Source: Lophius americanus (taxonomy: Eukaryota; Chordata; Actinopteri; Lophiiformes; Lophiidae). From it: DNA of 64,000 nt. The notes beneath the pieces were generated by a model that did not search any database, was not told the DNA's origin, and saw nothing but the letters and a program-made list of their open reading frames with translations. This document shows positions 21,526 through 34,995 of this stretch, in pieces (the first letter of the stretch is position 1; the number at the start of each line of letters is the position of its first letter). Location: NCBI GenBank assembly GCA_037951165.1, contig JBBDHG010000061.1:9049001-9113000 (forward strand), written 5' to 3'. The position numbers and the translations under genes were made by a program.

Positions 21526-24500
21526 ATGTGGGACAGCGGCAGTTTGGTCTCGGTGGCTTTGTTCTTTCTCTCAGCCAGAGGTGAGCGAATTTTTTCTTAT
21601 TTCAGCTGCGTTAACGTTTTAAAATCTCTCTTATCAGATAGTTTACATACACAACATCTACCACATTAGTTGAAATGTAGACCTTAAATACTTATTAAAG
21701 TGTAGTAGTTTGTAATGAAATGTATCAAAGGAGCTCGTGCCTGGACTCCATGTAGGCCTGTTCTCCAGCAGGTTGTTGAGTCGGTGACCATTAAACAGGA
21801 TTCAAGTGCTTGACAGCCATGTCTCATTAAAATGGTAACCGATCAGCAGGCGCAGATCTATTAATAGTGCTAGTTTGCGTTTAAGAACCAAACAAAAATG
21901 TTAATGTGGAGATGAACATTTATTTGTTGTTTTTGAAAAATATATAGTTGGAACGGAGCCTAATAATATTCCAGTTTGAGAAGCTGTTAAGACGCTAACA
22001 CATTTAACTGCATGAATATTTATGTGTAGAAAAATGGTTTATTTTCCTAACCTCCACAAACCAGATACATTTTACTACTGAGAAACAAATGTTTTACACA
22101 GGCTATATTTTCACCAGTATGTGAATGAGTAACTTTTCCTTTATTTTATTATTCACCTCAAGTTTTTTATTAATTCATTAAAATTGGTGACACGACTGGA
22201 AACATACATATAAAAAAGAAATTCAGTTTAATTTACGACTTGGTGAAGTTAAGATTATGAGAGCCTATATATCTGATTGGTTTAGAGGTGAAAACTAGTC
22301 ACCTTAACCATACATTAGGATAATCTTAAATAAGAATACGCTATACTAAATTAGTAGTTAATCATGTTCTGAATAACATAATTTACCCAAAATGGACGTG
22401 TTAAATCACTGTGCATTTTCTCAGTCTATATTGTTGCAAATTAATGTTTTTACCAAACATATTTTTTATCTAGTATTGCCACAATACTAGATAAAAAATA
22501 TCTCCAAAAACATGTACCTAAAATCAAGTAGATGAATGTCTGAACATTGCAATTGTTTTTAACTGTCTAAACTTCTACCAGCTCAAGTCTTCAATATGTT
22601 AAAGTCATTAAATGTTACTTTGAGTTTGTCCATGTAAAGTTTTCCACCACGTTTGTAAATTAGCTTTAATTTTCATCGACTAATGTATTTGTAACTTTGT
22701 GCATGCAATTAATTGTACCCACCCAGCTCTGTGAAAAAGACAATTTATTTTGAAATTATGTGGAATTCCAAGAGTCCTTCATAATCAACATGATTTTTGC
22801 CAGTATAGGTGTGCAATAGGTCTTGAATTTATTATTTTGTTATTAAAATATGTTGTCATTAAAATATCTTAAATTCTTTAAACCTGCAGAAACCTTGCAT
22901 TAGCAATCAACATTAATGTACTAAGCATCTTTACATTAGAATTTGATTTAAAGCATGTTTATTTATTATTTATTACCGTAGCTTTAGCAAAGCTTGTCTT
23001 CTTGGGGTTCACAATTTAAAACTGTCCCTTCATATATTCACAACATAAAATATGTATTAAACCTTTCCCAACATACATTTAACATTAGTCATCGCAGATA
23101 AAAAAAAAAGTAAAGCGCGTTTAACAGTAGAATCCACGTTTTCTGAGACAAAAACTCATAACTCACAGGTTGTTTATGAAGAAATGCAAACTCAAAAGTT
23201 TTGAGCAAGTGCCTCTATATCTGAAATAATAGTCTATTCGCCTATTTGTGGGTGGTGTTCCATAAACTGTAGTGTGGAACATAAAAGTGCATGTCATCAG
23301 TATATTTTGAAAGCACTCTTTGAATCCTATTATTGACAGAATGGCACCACCCACTCAGAAAACTTATGTTACAGGTACAATTCAGTTTCTTGGTAGGCCT
23401 CTGTACTTCAAGCACTGAATAGTGGGGTTCACTGTGGTTTTCTAAGCTGCATTTATTCTCAGTCCTTTATTATCACCACAACCCTGAAACCTACCGAGTA
23501 TGCAAACAAAGAGTTCATACAGTGCTCCAGTTTTTGCTCTCTGCATTTGATGCTAATCTCTCTACCAAACCAATTCTGTGACTGTGCAGCCTTATCTCAG
23601 ATCAGAACGTTTGGAGGATGTCCAAGTCTTAATATTGTTTGCAGATTTGAGCTTTATTTATTTATATTACTTTAAAGACTTGTCATTTGTATATTTTTAT
23701 TTTGTAAATTTGGTGGTATTTAGAGAGAGTGACTTATCTGAACACAGTTAATTATTAAGTGGCGGCTATTGTTCTCCTCTTGGTATAACACTTGTCGCAT
23801 TATGCGTTAGTTAAATTAAACACTTGAAGTTACCATGGTGGTGGTGTAATAATAATAATACATTTAATTTATAATGCACAAGTATGATATCAACCTACTA
23901 TGGTGCAATAGATGTATTAATTCTCTGACACACTAGCCCGTGACTGGATGTGTTAATGATTAAGTGTTCTGTGTTTCTGTTTCGGTTAGTAGCACCACTC
24001 ATGCACTCTCAGCGACCCAGTTTCAGTTGATGGTTTCAGTATGGAACAGTTTCACCGGAAGTTTTCTGGCACAGCAATCTGGAATGAGCAACTTTTTTCT
24101 TTTCTTTTTTTTTTTTTGGCTCCATACCCTTATGGCTTTCAGCATGGTCTAGGTGTTTGACAAGGGGTGTGTTCTTCAGTCTCCAGAGCCCTCTCTGCTT
24201 TTACTTTAAACTACTGCACTGCATATATGTGCATTGAGGTGTAAAGGGTCACCCTTATGTATGTACTACACACTACGTAATCTTTATCTCTATCTCCTCA
24301 TAAAATCCTTGAAATAAATTTTTACATGTGCTTGTGGGCTCATCTGTGTCATTGGACTCACATTTTCTAAATATTCAGTAGTGCTAGTTTTTTTAAATCT
24401 TAATGAAGTACAGTAGACTACTCCTTTATGGGGCTGCAGCTTCTCAACTATTTTATAAATCTCCATCTGTCCATTCTACTCAATTAAATTCTGCTAAATT

Positions 24501-27500
24501 CCAGGAAATAATAATGACAATTTCTTATTCGTGCCGTTTCATCATATTGTCATCTTTTTTCAATGAGCATTCCAAAACAAAAATTTTAAGTTCTATTCTC
24601 ACAGACATTTTTGAAAATTATGCAAAACATTATTTTAAAAAATTAATTGTCAAAATAGTTACTGATTCAATTCTGTTGCCTGCCACTGCAAATATTCATA
24701 TATGAAATTACTGTTCTGTATTTCCATGCCGGATTACCACATCTCACCTCCTACACCTGCCTTTCTTCTTGCTAGAGTCCAGTTTTTCGAGACTGAATAT
24801 TCCAAACAACAATTATTTCAGTCTTCATGGCAGCTTTCTTTTGTTTTTTAATCCTAAAAATCCAAATCTCAGAATTTTTTTGTCCCTTAGAAACCACCCA
24901 TGGTTATACTTAGAATTTCCTCTTTGTTGTCAGTTTTCCAGTAATGTGTCTCGTCTGATTGTGATCGGCAATCAGACAAGCAGCTTCCCTGAGGCCCTCA
25001 TGCCAGTTTCAGGCACACCAACCATGAACTACCATGGCTACAAACATCTCACCAGTAAACCAGTCAACACAAAACTTGCTATTTGTAACCCCAGTTAGGA
25101 CAAAATATGCTGTGGAGGAACAACCTCGAAAACATTTGGCCCAAGGGACTTAATCACACGATTCAAATTGAATCACCGAGAGGAACATAGCTAGTTAAGC
25201 TAACGTTAGCAGAGCCGCTAAAGCTAGCCACAGCGTAGAGCTAGTCACGAGCCTGCAGTACGTATGTATGCTGTCAATTATGGTTTTAAAACATAAAAAA
25301 GAATATCGGTATCAGCCGATCAGACCATTGAAATCTGTGATCGACCAAGAAAATTGCGTTAAGGGAAACGTATTCACTACAAAATGACGGAGTCTGATTT
25401 TGTTGGGTTCTAATACCGCACCCAAAAACAAGCCAGGCGTCCATGAGAAAGACCCTGAATCACAATAAGTTCCCTCGGCGCTTAACGGGTTCTGCCCACT
25501 GCTCCTCGAGGATGACTGTGAATGTGATTACTAATTACAAGTGAGAATTTATACTTGATGCCGGTTATTAATGTCTCTCTCATATATTTAAAGACATTAA
25601 TACATTTTAAGCAAACTCAAATAATGATTGAATAAGTCACATAACTAGTATACGTAACTAATATGTCAAAGGTGCCATTCTGAACTTATGTTGAACTTAT
25701 TAATTTTTCTAAATGCTGAGCATTGACTGTCTCTATTATGTTTGTGCTGTGAAATCTGCTCACTAATGCAAAGTATAGGCATTTATTAAGTTGTGTAAAT
25801 TAAAGTTGTTATTGATTCTTTTATTTTAATCTATGTATGCAGGTGTTGGTGGATTTACAGTTACATCGAAGAACTCAAATGTGCGGGTGAGAGAGAATGA
25901 AGGTGAGACGTGTAAATAAAAGATGCATCTCTGATTCCTTGAAAGCACGTAAAACTTTAATAAAAGCTATCATTTCTAAAAGAACTGTCTTTATTGCCAA
26001 CATCCTGACCAATTGCTCCAAAGCCCATGTGGTGATATCCTGTACGTCATGACACGTCTCACAAAGTAGTGGACATCTCGCGTTCCTTGCATAAGAACAA
26101 CTGAGTTTTTCGCGGTTACTCATGTCAATTCCATCATGATAGCGTCAGCTTTTATTGATAAAATCCTACATATAAATACATATTTTGCGATTATTAATCA
26201 TAACTTTTCCAGTCTTTTGTTTTCCCTTCTCTGAAAAGGTTTGATACTTTTCAGACAAAGTACATAATAATAATGTGTGCAACAGTCTTCCTACAATTAG
26301 CAATTCAGAAAAGGCCAAAAAGAATTTGAAAGTTACTTGGGCTGCAATCTGAATGTAGGGGATAAACCTAGATTTTTATTTAAATTTTAGAGCCTTGAAG
26401 TGAAAATTAATTCTTTCTACTGTTCAATAAAGAAATCTGAATAATGGTGCCATAAATGTACAGTAGGCGAGTACCAGATATCAGCTTTGATAAGTCAAGT
26501 GCTCAGATTTATGTCAAGTGCTCTTATTTTGAAGGAGCTGACAGGAAGTTGAGTTGGCCAGAGTGTTGTGAGCATTTTTCTTTGATGAGTTAATAAAGTA
26601 CGAGTGGTTCTTTGTGTATTATACTACATTGCCTGTGCATTTTATTATTCAGGGGAACTAAAAAACTGCTAAGATAACTGCAAAAGCTGAACAAATGAAA
26701 TGTATTGACAGATTTTTCTATTTACGTATGAAAATATTTCACAATTAATCAATCTCTCCTTAGCTATATGTCGAATTTAAGCCTCTTACAGTGGTAGAAA
26801 ATAAAGAAGAAATTAGGAAATTCTCCTTGGAATTGAAGCTGGTTGTTGATTGGTTAGGGAGGATGTTTTAAGTATTTTCAATCTGAGTATGGTGATGTTA
26901 CATTGGAAAATGAATGAATTGTGTTTTACCTGCATTTATTGTGAACTTTGTCGTTTCAGGGATCGACCTAACATGCTCATACTCAGCTGACTTTGGTTCA
27001 AATGCCAGAGTTGAGTGGAAGTTTAAGAATCTAAAAGGCTCACAGACTTATGTTATTTTTAATGGCAAACCAACAAGTAGGTATTTTCTCTATGTTTGTG
27101 TCTTTTGCAGCGTGTGACAAATTTTGAGTTAATCTTGTCGACATTTGTAACTCAACCCCCCGCCGAATATGATGAATAGGATTACCCATGTCCAGCCATA
27201 TGTAATTGAGAATCGTCTTTCCTCTTCTCCTCAAATATCACCAGAAAAACCATGACATTTATACAAGTGATTTGCAGGAAGTCTAAAGATGTGCATGTCG
27301 TAGTTGGTGTCTTCCAATTGTAATGCTTCCAGTCCATTACACAATGCCTCTGCTTTTCCACAGCACCATACTCTGACCGGTTGACAATGTATGATAGTAG
27401 TCTGAGATTCTCCACTGTGACCCGTAAGGATAACGGCGTGTACGACTGTGAAGTATCGGGCAATGGAAAGTTTGGGGAGAACAGAGTGAATCTGACTGTT

Positions 27501-29580
27501 CTGGGTAAGAATAATTTTAGTGCATTCTGCTCAGACAGATGTCCATTTAAATTTCATCTTTCAATGCCACGAAATAACAGATGAAAATGTGGAGAGCTGT
27601 TGAGAACTGAACTGGGAACTATATCCTGCAGTGCCTCCATCTCCGCCTCTGTGTAGGATTCCCCCTTCAGTGACGACAGGAAGCACTGTCCTCCTTACTT
27701 GCTTTGACATTGATGGTTCTCCTCCACCCACATACAAGTGGTACAAAGATGGCACCCTTCTGCCCCCTGAACCTTCTAAGATCTCTGGCTTCAAGAATGC
27801 CACTTACAGGCTAAATTCTGTAAACGGCAACCTGGTCAGATCCAGTCTCTTAACCTTGCAAAATTTTTGTTTCATGGTCTCCCTGTCCTTTAAAATTAGA
27901 CCTGACTCTTTCCTCTCTCCTCAGGAGATTCCCCGTGTTACCAAGATGGACTCAGGCCAATATGTCTGTGAGGCTGTCAACGATGCTGGTCCTCCCCAGC
28001 GCTGTAAGGCCGTGAAAATGGAAGTCCGTAAGTACTGTTCACTATGATTTCAGGATCAAGCCTTAGCCTGAGTATACTAGAAGTGTTACCTTTAAACACA
28101 TTTCAGACGTTGGAGTTTCCTATGTGCCACACCTTAAAGGACCAAACTGGGTTTGGCTGCATCAAAAGTGTATTTCTAAACAAAACCCGCAAGACTTTAA
28201 CCTTAAGATTATAACCTTCCTTTTATGTGATCTTCTGTGTTTTACACAATTTAATTTTCTCTGTTTGTAATTTAATTTAAAATGTAATAGTTTCCTACAC
28301 CACAATATTTGTAATTCAGTGATGACTGCTTACAGTGGGATGTTTTTCTTCAAGGTGACCAAAACACAGGAGGAATTATTGCTGGCGTGATCATTTTTCT
28401 CCTTTTGCTGGCCTTACTGGGATTTGGCATTTGGTATGCCTACAAGAAAGGATACCTACCCAGTGAGTTCTCTACATTATAGGATACACTGTCATCTTCA
28501 GCACACTGATTTTACACCGTTGATATAACAAGAAAGGTTTAAGTTATAAACAAATGTAAACTAGGTTTATGCTCTCGCCCTTGACCACAAGGTTATATCC
28601 CGGGAAAGCCCCTAAATCCCCTGTGTTATACAAGCATCCCGCTGATTGCATTCCTCAGATTAAATGTGAAGTTATGTCTGAAAAATTTAGGGAGTACATT
28701 TTAAACTACTAGAGTAAAATATGCAATATATACAAGATAGATCTACTTACTCAATCACCAAATTTGGAAAAAATCTAAATAATTATGACCTAAAAACTTT
28801 AGACTTTGGCTCCCTATAGTGTCAGAAATATACAACCCGCTTTCCAAAAATACTTCAGTCTTTGCTCATACTAACGTCTATGTGGACTTAAAAAAATTGT
28901 AGTGCAACCTGGCGTGCGCCCTCTGTAGATGAAAATAGCTCAATTTCCCCTTTAAAGGAAAACAAAACTATTGGTTTGATTTGACCTCAAACTAATGAAA
29001 ACGTGGATAAAAATATTATATTTAATTTCAGCCCCTTAAATTCTCCCTACATCCTCCACACTGAAACTTAAGATGAAGATGTAAGTATTTCCTAAGAGCC
29101 TCTGTCTAAAAGAGAAACTGGTGCTAATGTCCTAGCTTGCATATTTGCAATGTGCACCAAGTCGTTCATACTGCTGACTTTGTCTCTTTTCTTCCCTTCA
29201 CAGAGAAAAGTGAAAGGTAAGAGGTTTTCTTTTCTTCGCTGTCTGTTGGAAAACCAAACTGATTTTCCTCAGTGAGATGCTGCTGTGATTCATGTCATAT
29301 GTGCAAACATGTTCATTATGAATTTTTTATTCTCCCTACAGAAAACCTAACGTGGTCTACCAGCCGCCGTCAGTGTACGGTGGTGAAGATGAAGATGTAC
29401 GTATGAATCTACCCATTTTCACTTTGCTATTCCAGGAGGATTGTCAGTTGTTGGTATTTGCTAAGATAAGGATGATATTTTCCTGCGTTTGATAGACTGA
29501 GAGCCTCAGGTCTAATGTTTAACGTTTGATGTGTTTGTTTTTAGGGGGATTTCAAACAGAAGTCATCATTTGTGGTGTAG
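21526..29580 (+). CDS. f11r: Junctional adhesion molecule A-type protein (F11 receptor)
   Basis: Ten coding exons: 21526-21580, 25843-25902, 26960-27076, 27364-27504, 27632-27834, 27925-28027, 28355-28462, 29204-29216, 29342-29396, 29545-29580; 296 aa, against 299 for human F11R. All borders are GT/AG and the frame closes throughout. Domains: signal peptide about 1-21; V-type Ig domain with Cys44-Cys106 and an RVEW stretch (55-58) matching the R-V-E dimerisation motif of JAMs; second Ig domain with Cys148-Cys207 and an extra likely pair Cys132/Cys219; a membrane segment about 231-250 (IIAGVIIFLLLLALLGFGIW); a short tail with VVYQPPS, an acidic patch, and GDFKQKSSFVV, a PDZ-binding end like the SSFLV of JAM-A. 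JAM-A works at tight junctions and on leukocytes and platelets through homophilic contact and PAR3/ZO-1 binding. The tail favours JAM-A; the extra cysteine pair is shared with JAM2/JAM3, so an intermediate teleost paralogue is the alternative. Confidence 0.85.
21581..25842 (+). other. Intron 1 of f11r
   Basis: A 4.26 kb intron, AT-rich, donor GTGAGC and acceptor TATGCAG. It holds a perfect 20-bp hairpin at 22459-22501 and a GCTAACGTTAGC palindrome with surrounding GCTA-type words at about 25190-25240. ORFs inside it (up to 109 codons, 24769-25098) show no recognisable domain. Confidence 0.7.
22459..22501. repeat. Perfect 20-bp hairpin in f11r intron 1
   Basis: Left arm ATATTTTTTATCTAGTATTG (22459-22478), three-base spacer CCA, right arm the exact complement (22482-22501). 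There is no mismatch. The arms are AT-rich. The loop is too short for a typical microRNA precursor. A remnant of a palindromic element or a replication-generated inversion is more likely. Confidence 0.85.
29204..29216 (+). other. 13-nt micro-exon of f11r
   Basis: AGAAAAGTGAAAG lies between CCCTTCACAG and GTAAGAGG. Including it keeps the frame between the membrane-proximal exon (28355-28462, ending in phase 1) and exon 9 (29342, starting in phase 2) and adds Lys-Lys-Ser-Glu-Arg. Skipping it would shift the frame and lose the PDZ-binding end. Confidence 0.75.
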
Positions 29581-30670
29581 TGTGAAGTGAACACATCACT
29601 ACAGGGCATCAGTTAGATTTGATGGTGTCGATAAGGGGCGTTCAACCACGTCTTTTCATTGGCTCCAAAGTTGCAGCTTTATAGACCAGTGTGATTGTTG
29701 AATTTGCTCTGAACTGTCTAGTTTAGAGTCTATGAAGCTGATGTGACATGAAATGGTTGACTCCAGTCCAGCAATGTGTTTCTAGCTTATTTTCTTTGTA
29801 ATAACATGGTGTATCACTACTGACCTGTTTGAAGCTTCAACATTTTCTATGTTTACTGTGTGTGTATGTGTGCGCCTGTGGTATGTTTGTTTCCTTAAAA
29901 CTGTTATTTTTAATTATTATTAATGCTCAGATGCATCTGCTCGATAATGTCGCATCCAATCAATTAAAAACGCTCCCCTTTCCCATAGTGTGACTAAATG
30001 GGATGTCACTGTATGTATAATTAAGTGATTAGAGAAGAAAACACAGCATCTTGGTATAACCCTTCAATTATAATTATAATAATCACATTCAATGCATTTA
30101 CCTTAACTTAATGAGTCAATCTGTCTTTTCGAACAAAGAATTAAACTGTTGTAGATGTTTCTCTTTTTATTTCTAGTGGGCTCAACTAGATTTCTCTTTC
30201 ATGTAAATAACACATGAACAATTTTGAAATCATGTAAAAGTCGCTGTTTCTGTGTGTCCTGACTAAAAACTCTGCTGTTGCTGCTTTCGCGGCATTAATA
30301 TTTTTGGTGCACATTTTCTTTAAATGTATCTGTTTTTGTGGAAGTAGGAAACAGTGGTTGTAATTCTGCACTCCTTAGTGTTGTCAGATAAGCTTTAAAA
30401 CGACTATCATCATGTTTTAAATGCATCACTAGGACCCTTATTGAAACATTCATTGACTAAACTGTTGTGATGTCTAACTTTAGTTATTGAAGTGACAGCC
30501 AAAACATAGACTTGAAGTGGTTTAATGCCGTCAGCCATCAAGGCATCTAATTTTATCGAGTCTTATAACATATCATATTTACAGTGGTGAAGTCTCCATA
30601 TTCTTTGAGATCCTTTGTTGGAATTTTAGAGCTGATGTATGAGCAGATGCTGCAAGTTTGTGTATTGTTT

Positions 30671-30692
30671 AATAAATTAATAATGAAATAAA
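30671..30692 (+). promoter_or_regulatory. Poly(A) signals of f11r
   Basis: Two AATAAA hexamers (30671-30676 and 30687-30692) lie about 1.1 kb past the stop codon. This length is reasonable for a vertebrate 3'UTR. Earlier ATTAAA/AATAAA-like words exist, so alternative ends are possible. Confidence 0.45.
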
Positions 30693-30699
30693 ATTGATT

Positions 30700-32449
30700 T
30701 TACTGTATTTTTATCATCAGCTTTTTCAAACACATACACTCAAATACACCTTGTCAGTTATTATCTATAATGGTATAAACATATATGCCAAAAGTTCCCA
30801 CTTTGACTAAAACAGTTTAACTATTTGCCTTAAGATTAAGTATAACGTCCTTCCGCCCAAGATGAGTTGGTTTAAAATTAGTTGTGCTTTCCTCCAACGG
30901 TTATTTCAGTTTGCTGCATTATGATGAGTAGATCCTCTTTGCTTCTGTTCACCAGAACAGATTCACCAGGTTCACCAGATTTCAATAGTTTGTGCTTTGT
31001 AGACCTTTATGATGACGAATAGCATGGGCAAGCTTTTGCTCCATACACTCATCATTGAGCCATGGGCACCAATGACACTTTGGTACTAACCACTATAGGG
31101 TGGGAATACCCAACAAGACCTGCAGGTTTTTTTTAACTTGAATAAAAAATGGGATAGAACTGTAAATGCTGACCAAACTAGTGGAGGTGAGCAGTAGAAT
31201 CATTGGAGTCAGCAGAGTAAAGGAAAGCCCGGTCTATTCTGCCTGTTAGCACTCACCTACTGCAATTGTGAGTTTCAAAATCCTTCTTTCTGGCTCTCAC
31301 TTAAGATTCCCCCCTGTTAAAACAACACATAAATGCGTTTTTTACCCCTACGGCCATTTCCCTCCTTAACTAAGGAACAGCTAGTCGACAGAATCTCAGG
31401 GAGGGAATAACTGTAGTTGTTGATGCTGGGGTGGTGGGGTGTCGACAGGATAATTTAAATTGGTATATTTTTTTTAAGGACACTGGTTTCTGTTTTAGAT
31501 GGTTTTATAGGTTATCTGCCATTATTTATTTTATGACATTACTATATTTTATGGACCAAATTTATGCATGTGTATGGTGTTTCAGTACCTATGTTCTACA
31601 TAAATAAACTTTATTATATATATTATATATTTATTTTACTTTTATAATTAAAAGAAAATATGAGTACATATGGAACTCCAGACAAGGCATTCTACTGTGA
31701 AGGGACGTGTTCACAAATTTTGTCGCCCACAGGTTGCTATGACAACTGATGATTGCGTGCTGCAACCCTTGCAGCGCACTGCGCATGCGAAAAGTGGTGA
31801 CGATGAAATTCTGAGACAGGAAGCTTGAGCAACTTTTTCCACCAAGCTCCACCTCGACACTTCCCATCTCATTGTCGTCCACTGAAGAGATAACATTGAG
31901 TTCAAAGTTGAACAAACAGCAGGTCTGAGCGTGAGGAGGGGAGTGTGTCACTAATAATTTGATCCGCACAGATTTCTATCTCCTCTCAAACGGTGTACTG
32001 TCCCCTTTAAGAGGAGGGGGTGCTTAGTGGGTCCTCTCTACAGTCTGAACATCCGCTCACTCAGCGCCCATTCATAAACAAGGGATCGTTTGGAGAGGAA
32101 ACCCGTGTATCGTCGCGTCTCGATGACCGGATGTGAGGGGTGAGTGGTAATAGACATGGTCGGCTTCTTGGTCCGGGTCTATGAGCTGGGTCGCGGTAGA
32201 GACATGATTTCCTATGGCTGACTCCACTACTGATGGTTCTGACTTGATGCATGAGCCGTCAGGAGTCAGCTTGATCCAGATCAGAGCAGAAAAATGCTCA
32301 ATTTCTCTGAGGATTTCACGTTTTCCATCTGCTTCCGCTGAACGCAGCTAGTCCTGCTTCAATTATTCTACCGCTTCCAGCCTGCAACTGCTATTAATAA
32401 ATGAGAACAGACCAGAGGACAGCAGGACAGACCGATGGGGCAGTGAGCT
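30700..32449 (+). other. Intergenic region and 5' flank of ubash3b
   Basis: The first kilobase is AT-rich with nothing recognised. From about 31700 the DNA becomes less AT-rich, and around 32040-32330 it has more CpGs (for example CGTCGCGTCTCGATG), in keeping with a promoter and 5'UTR for the gene whose start codon is at 32450. A transcription start cannot be fixed by eye. Confidence 0.5.
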
Positions 32450-34955
32450 ATGGCAGCTAAGGAGGACCTGTACGCCAAAGTGACCCCACGGAGGCAGCGC
32501 CAGACCCGGCCCAGCACCTTCAAACATGGGTCCACTCTGGACGTGCTGCTTTCCATGGGTTTCCCTAGAACCAGGGCGTGAGTAGCCGCACTATCCAAAC
32601 ACACACTCTCAATATTATTAATAGATCTCCCGCAGCTTCCTTCACGGTCAGTCCAGTCAAATTTTACTCATTTCTTTTTGCATGCTTTCAAGCAAAGTGA
32701 CATATGTTGTTAGAATATGTCGCAGAGCTGGAAAGGAAACTATTCAACACTCAAAAGTATATTATTAGGTGACTGGCTACTAGCAAGATATACGATTCAT
32801 CGGCTCTTTGCAATAACCAAATCACACAAGAAAACAGCTAATGAAGCACATATTACAACTGCTTTTTCCCAAATATAACACAACATTCTAGTTTTACAGA
32901 ATGCCACCATTCAATCGTTTGAGTAGTACCATAAATAAAAGCACGTAATTGCAAATCGGATGTTGTGAAAACACAAGCTTCATAGACTTGCTTTAGCTGG
33001 AGGGCTGGGGATCCCTAGTGACCAGATGATGCAATATTACCACAACGCTTATGTTGGTCGATACATATTTAAATAAAATTTCTCGATATTTGAGGAGCTG
33101 AAGCTGAAGGTCATTCTAAAATGAAAAAAAGCCCAAACATACCTCCTAGGCTTTTTTACAGAAGAAGCACTGGAACGTTCTAAAGTATTTGTCAGAGTAA
33201 TCTCAATTGAGTTTCAAAAGACAATTTGAAACCCAGCTATCTTGCAAAACTGGGGGCCTTTGAATGAGGTTAGATTCCTCGAGAACACTGCCAGAAGGAG
33301 TCTGGTTATGCCTCATGTTTACAGCAGATCATAGCAGCGAAAACGATCTCTGTAAAGTACTGGAGACACTTGTCAATCCTTAACTTTAACATCGGCTCCG
33401 TTAACACGTTAATGGATTGAATCTTTTATGTTACTAATAATATCATGTTGCTGTTTTCCTCTGAGTCGGTAAAATACATCCACATCATCAATCCCATGTT
33501 TGATCCCCTCATAACCCCATCTTGGCTCTATCCAGGAGCCGTAATGTGCGTGATAAGATAAAAAATATTATATGTGCAATGTAGCTTTTCACTGCAATAT
33601 TTCTTATTTTATTCTTGGTGTATGCTGGCGTCGTCTTTAATGATGTATGTGAGTCTGTTTGCGAGCGGGTTAGACTGTAATACTGCGTAACATGTATTAT
33701 TATTATTATTAACATGCATGTGTGCACCAATCTGGGTACAGTTGTAAATCAGTTGTAAATTCTACAATGACAATAAAGATTCTTTATTGTTGACATCATT
33801 ATACTTCTCTTCTTCTTTAAAGGTGCATCTCACCATCTATTGTATTGATTTTTGTAGATGCTGCTTCACGTAGATGCTCATTTTGCCTAAGAAGGGAAAA
33901 TGCCTTCTTATTTTTGGATCAATGTATCGGTTTTAATAATGGACTGTGTTTTTTCTGATAAGACTAATTTATTTTCCCTCTACCCATGAAAATAGACAAG
34001 TTTGCTTCAACACTCACATGTGCCCTTCAAGTTTACATCGATACAATCAAAAAATGGCACTCAAGAGTCGACAATTTTCACAACAACTAATGGCAACGTT
34101 TGACGAGTATTATTAGTTTTTTTATTAGTAAGTATTTTCACTGAATATTTTATTTTCTCAATTATAATGTATTGTGATGCATGTGTGATGGATGCTGGAT
34201 TGACTGACACAGAGAATGTATTGTATGTAGTCATGAACGTTTTTACTCACCACTTCTTCCATTCTTATTTCAGGTCATTCTGCAGTTATGTAGCTTCAAC
34301 AGCGCCCCCACAGGTCCAACATGCTGCTACACATCACATAAATCATATCCGCAGAAAATTGGTCATGACTTGCTTGAATTATAGATACACTGGCCCCAAA
34401 TGGTTTCAGGTGGTACTGCTCCATTTGATCTGTCACCATCCACAGAATATGTAATGAATGACCTCTGTGTACACGCCGTAGGCTCTGTCTGAACATATAT
34501 ACGTCTGTAACATTGTACTCAAATGAGACCTTTGTAGGATCAGACTAAAAACACTTGAGAGCTATTCATGAAGCTTGGCGGAGGGTCGGGCAAGTAAGAG
34601 GGAAATGTGGGCCCACATTTTGGAGTGGGCCCAGATCAAGGATCAGATCCAGGATTTTTCCAAGAACTTTCTTAAATAGAGCAGGATTGGGAATTTTTTT
34701 TCATAATTTCTATCTATTATGCATTTTTATTACCCTTGATAGATGAATGGCAGAAGAACCCATTAATTGTTGGAGGTGATTTAGGGAGAGTGGTTGATAC
34801 ATGATTTTCCGTATGTAAACATTGTGTGGACCTTGATGGTAGCCTTCTGATGTTTGGAGCCTTGGGTTATGGAGGAGTGACTTTCTAGTGCCTCTAGTTT
34901 GGATGTATATGCTCTCAGGCTGCCATCTGTTGTAGCAGTCCATTATAAAATACAA

Positions 34956-34995
<40 letters not shown>

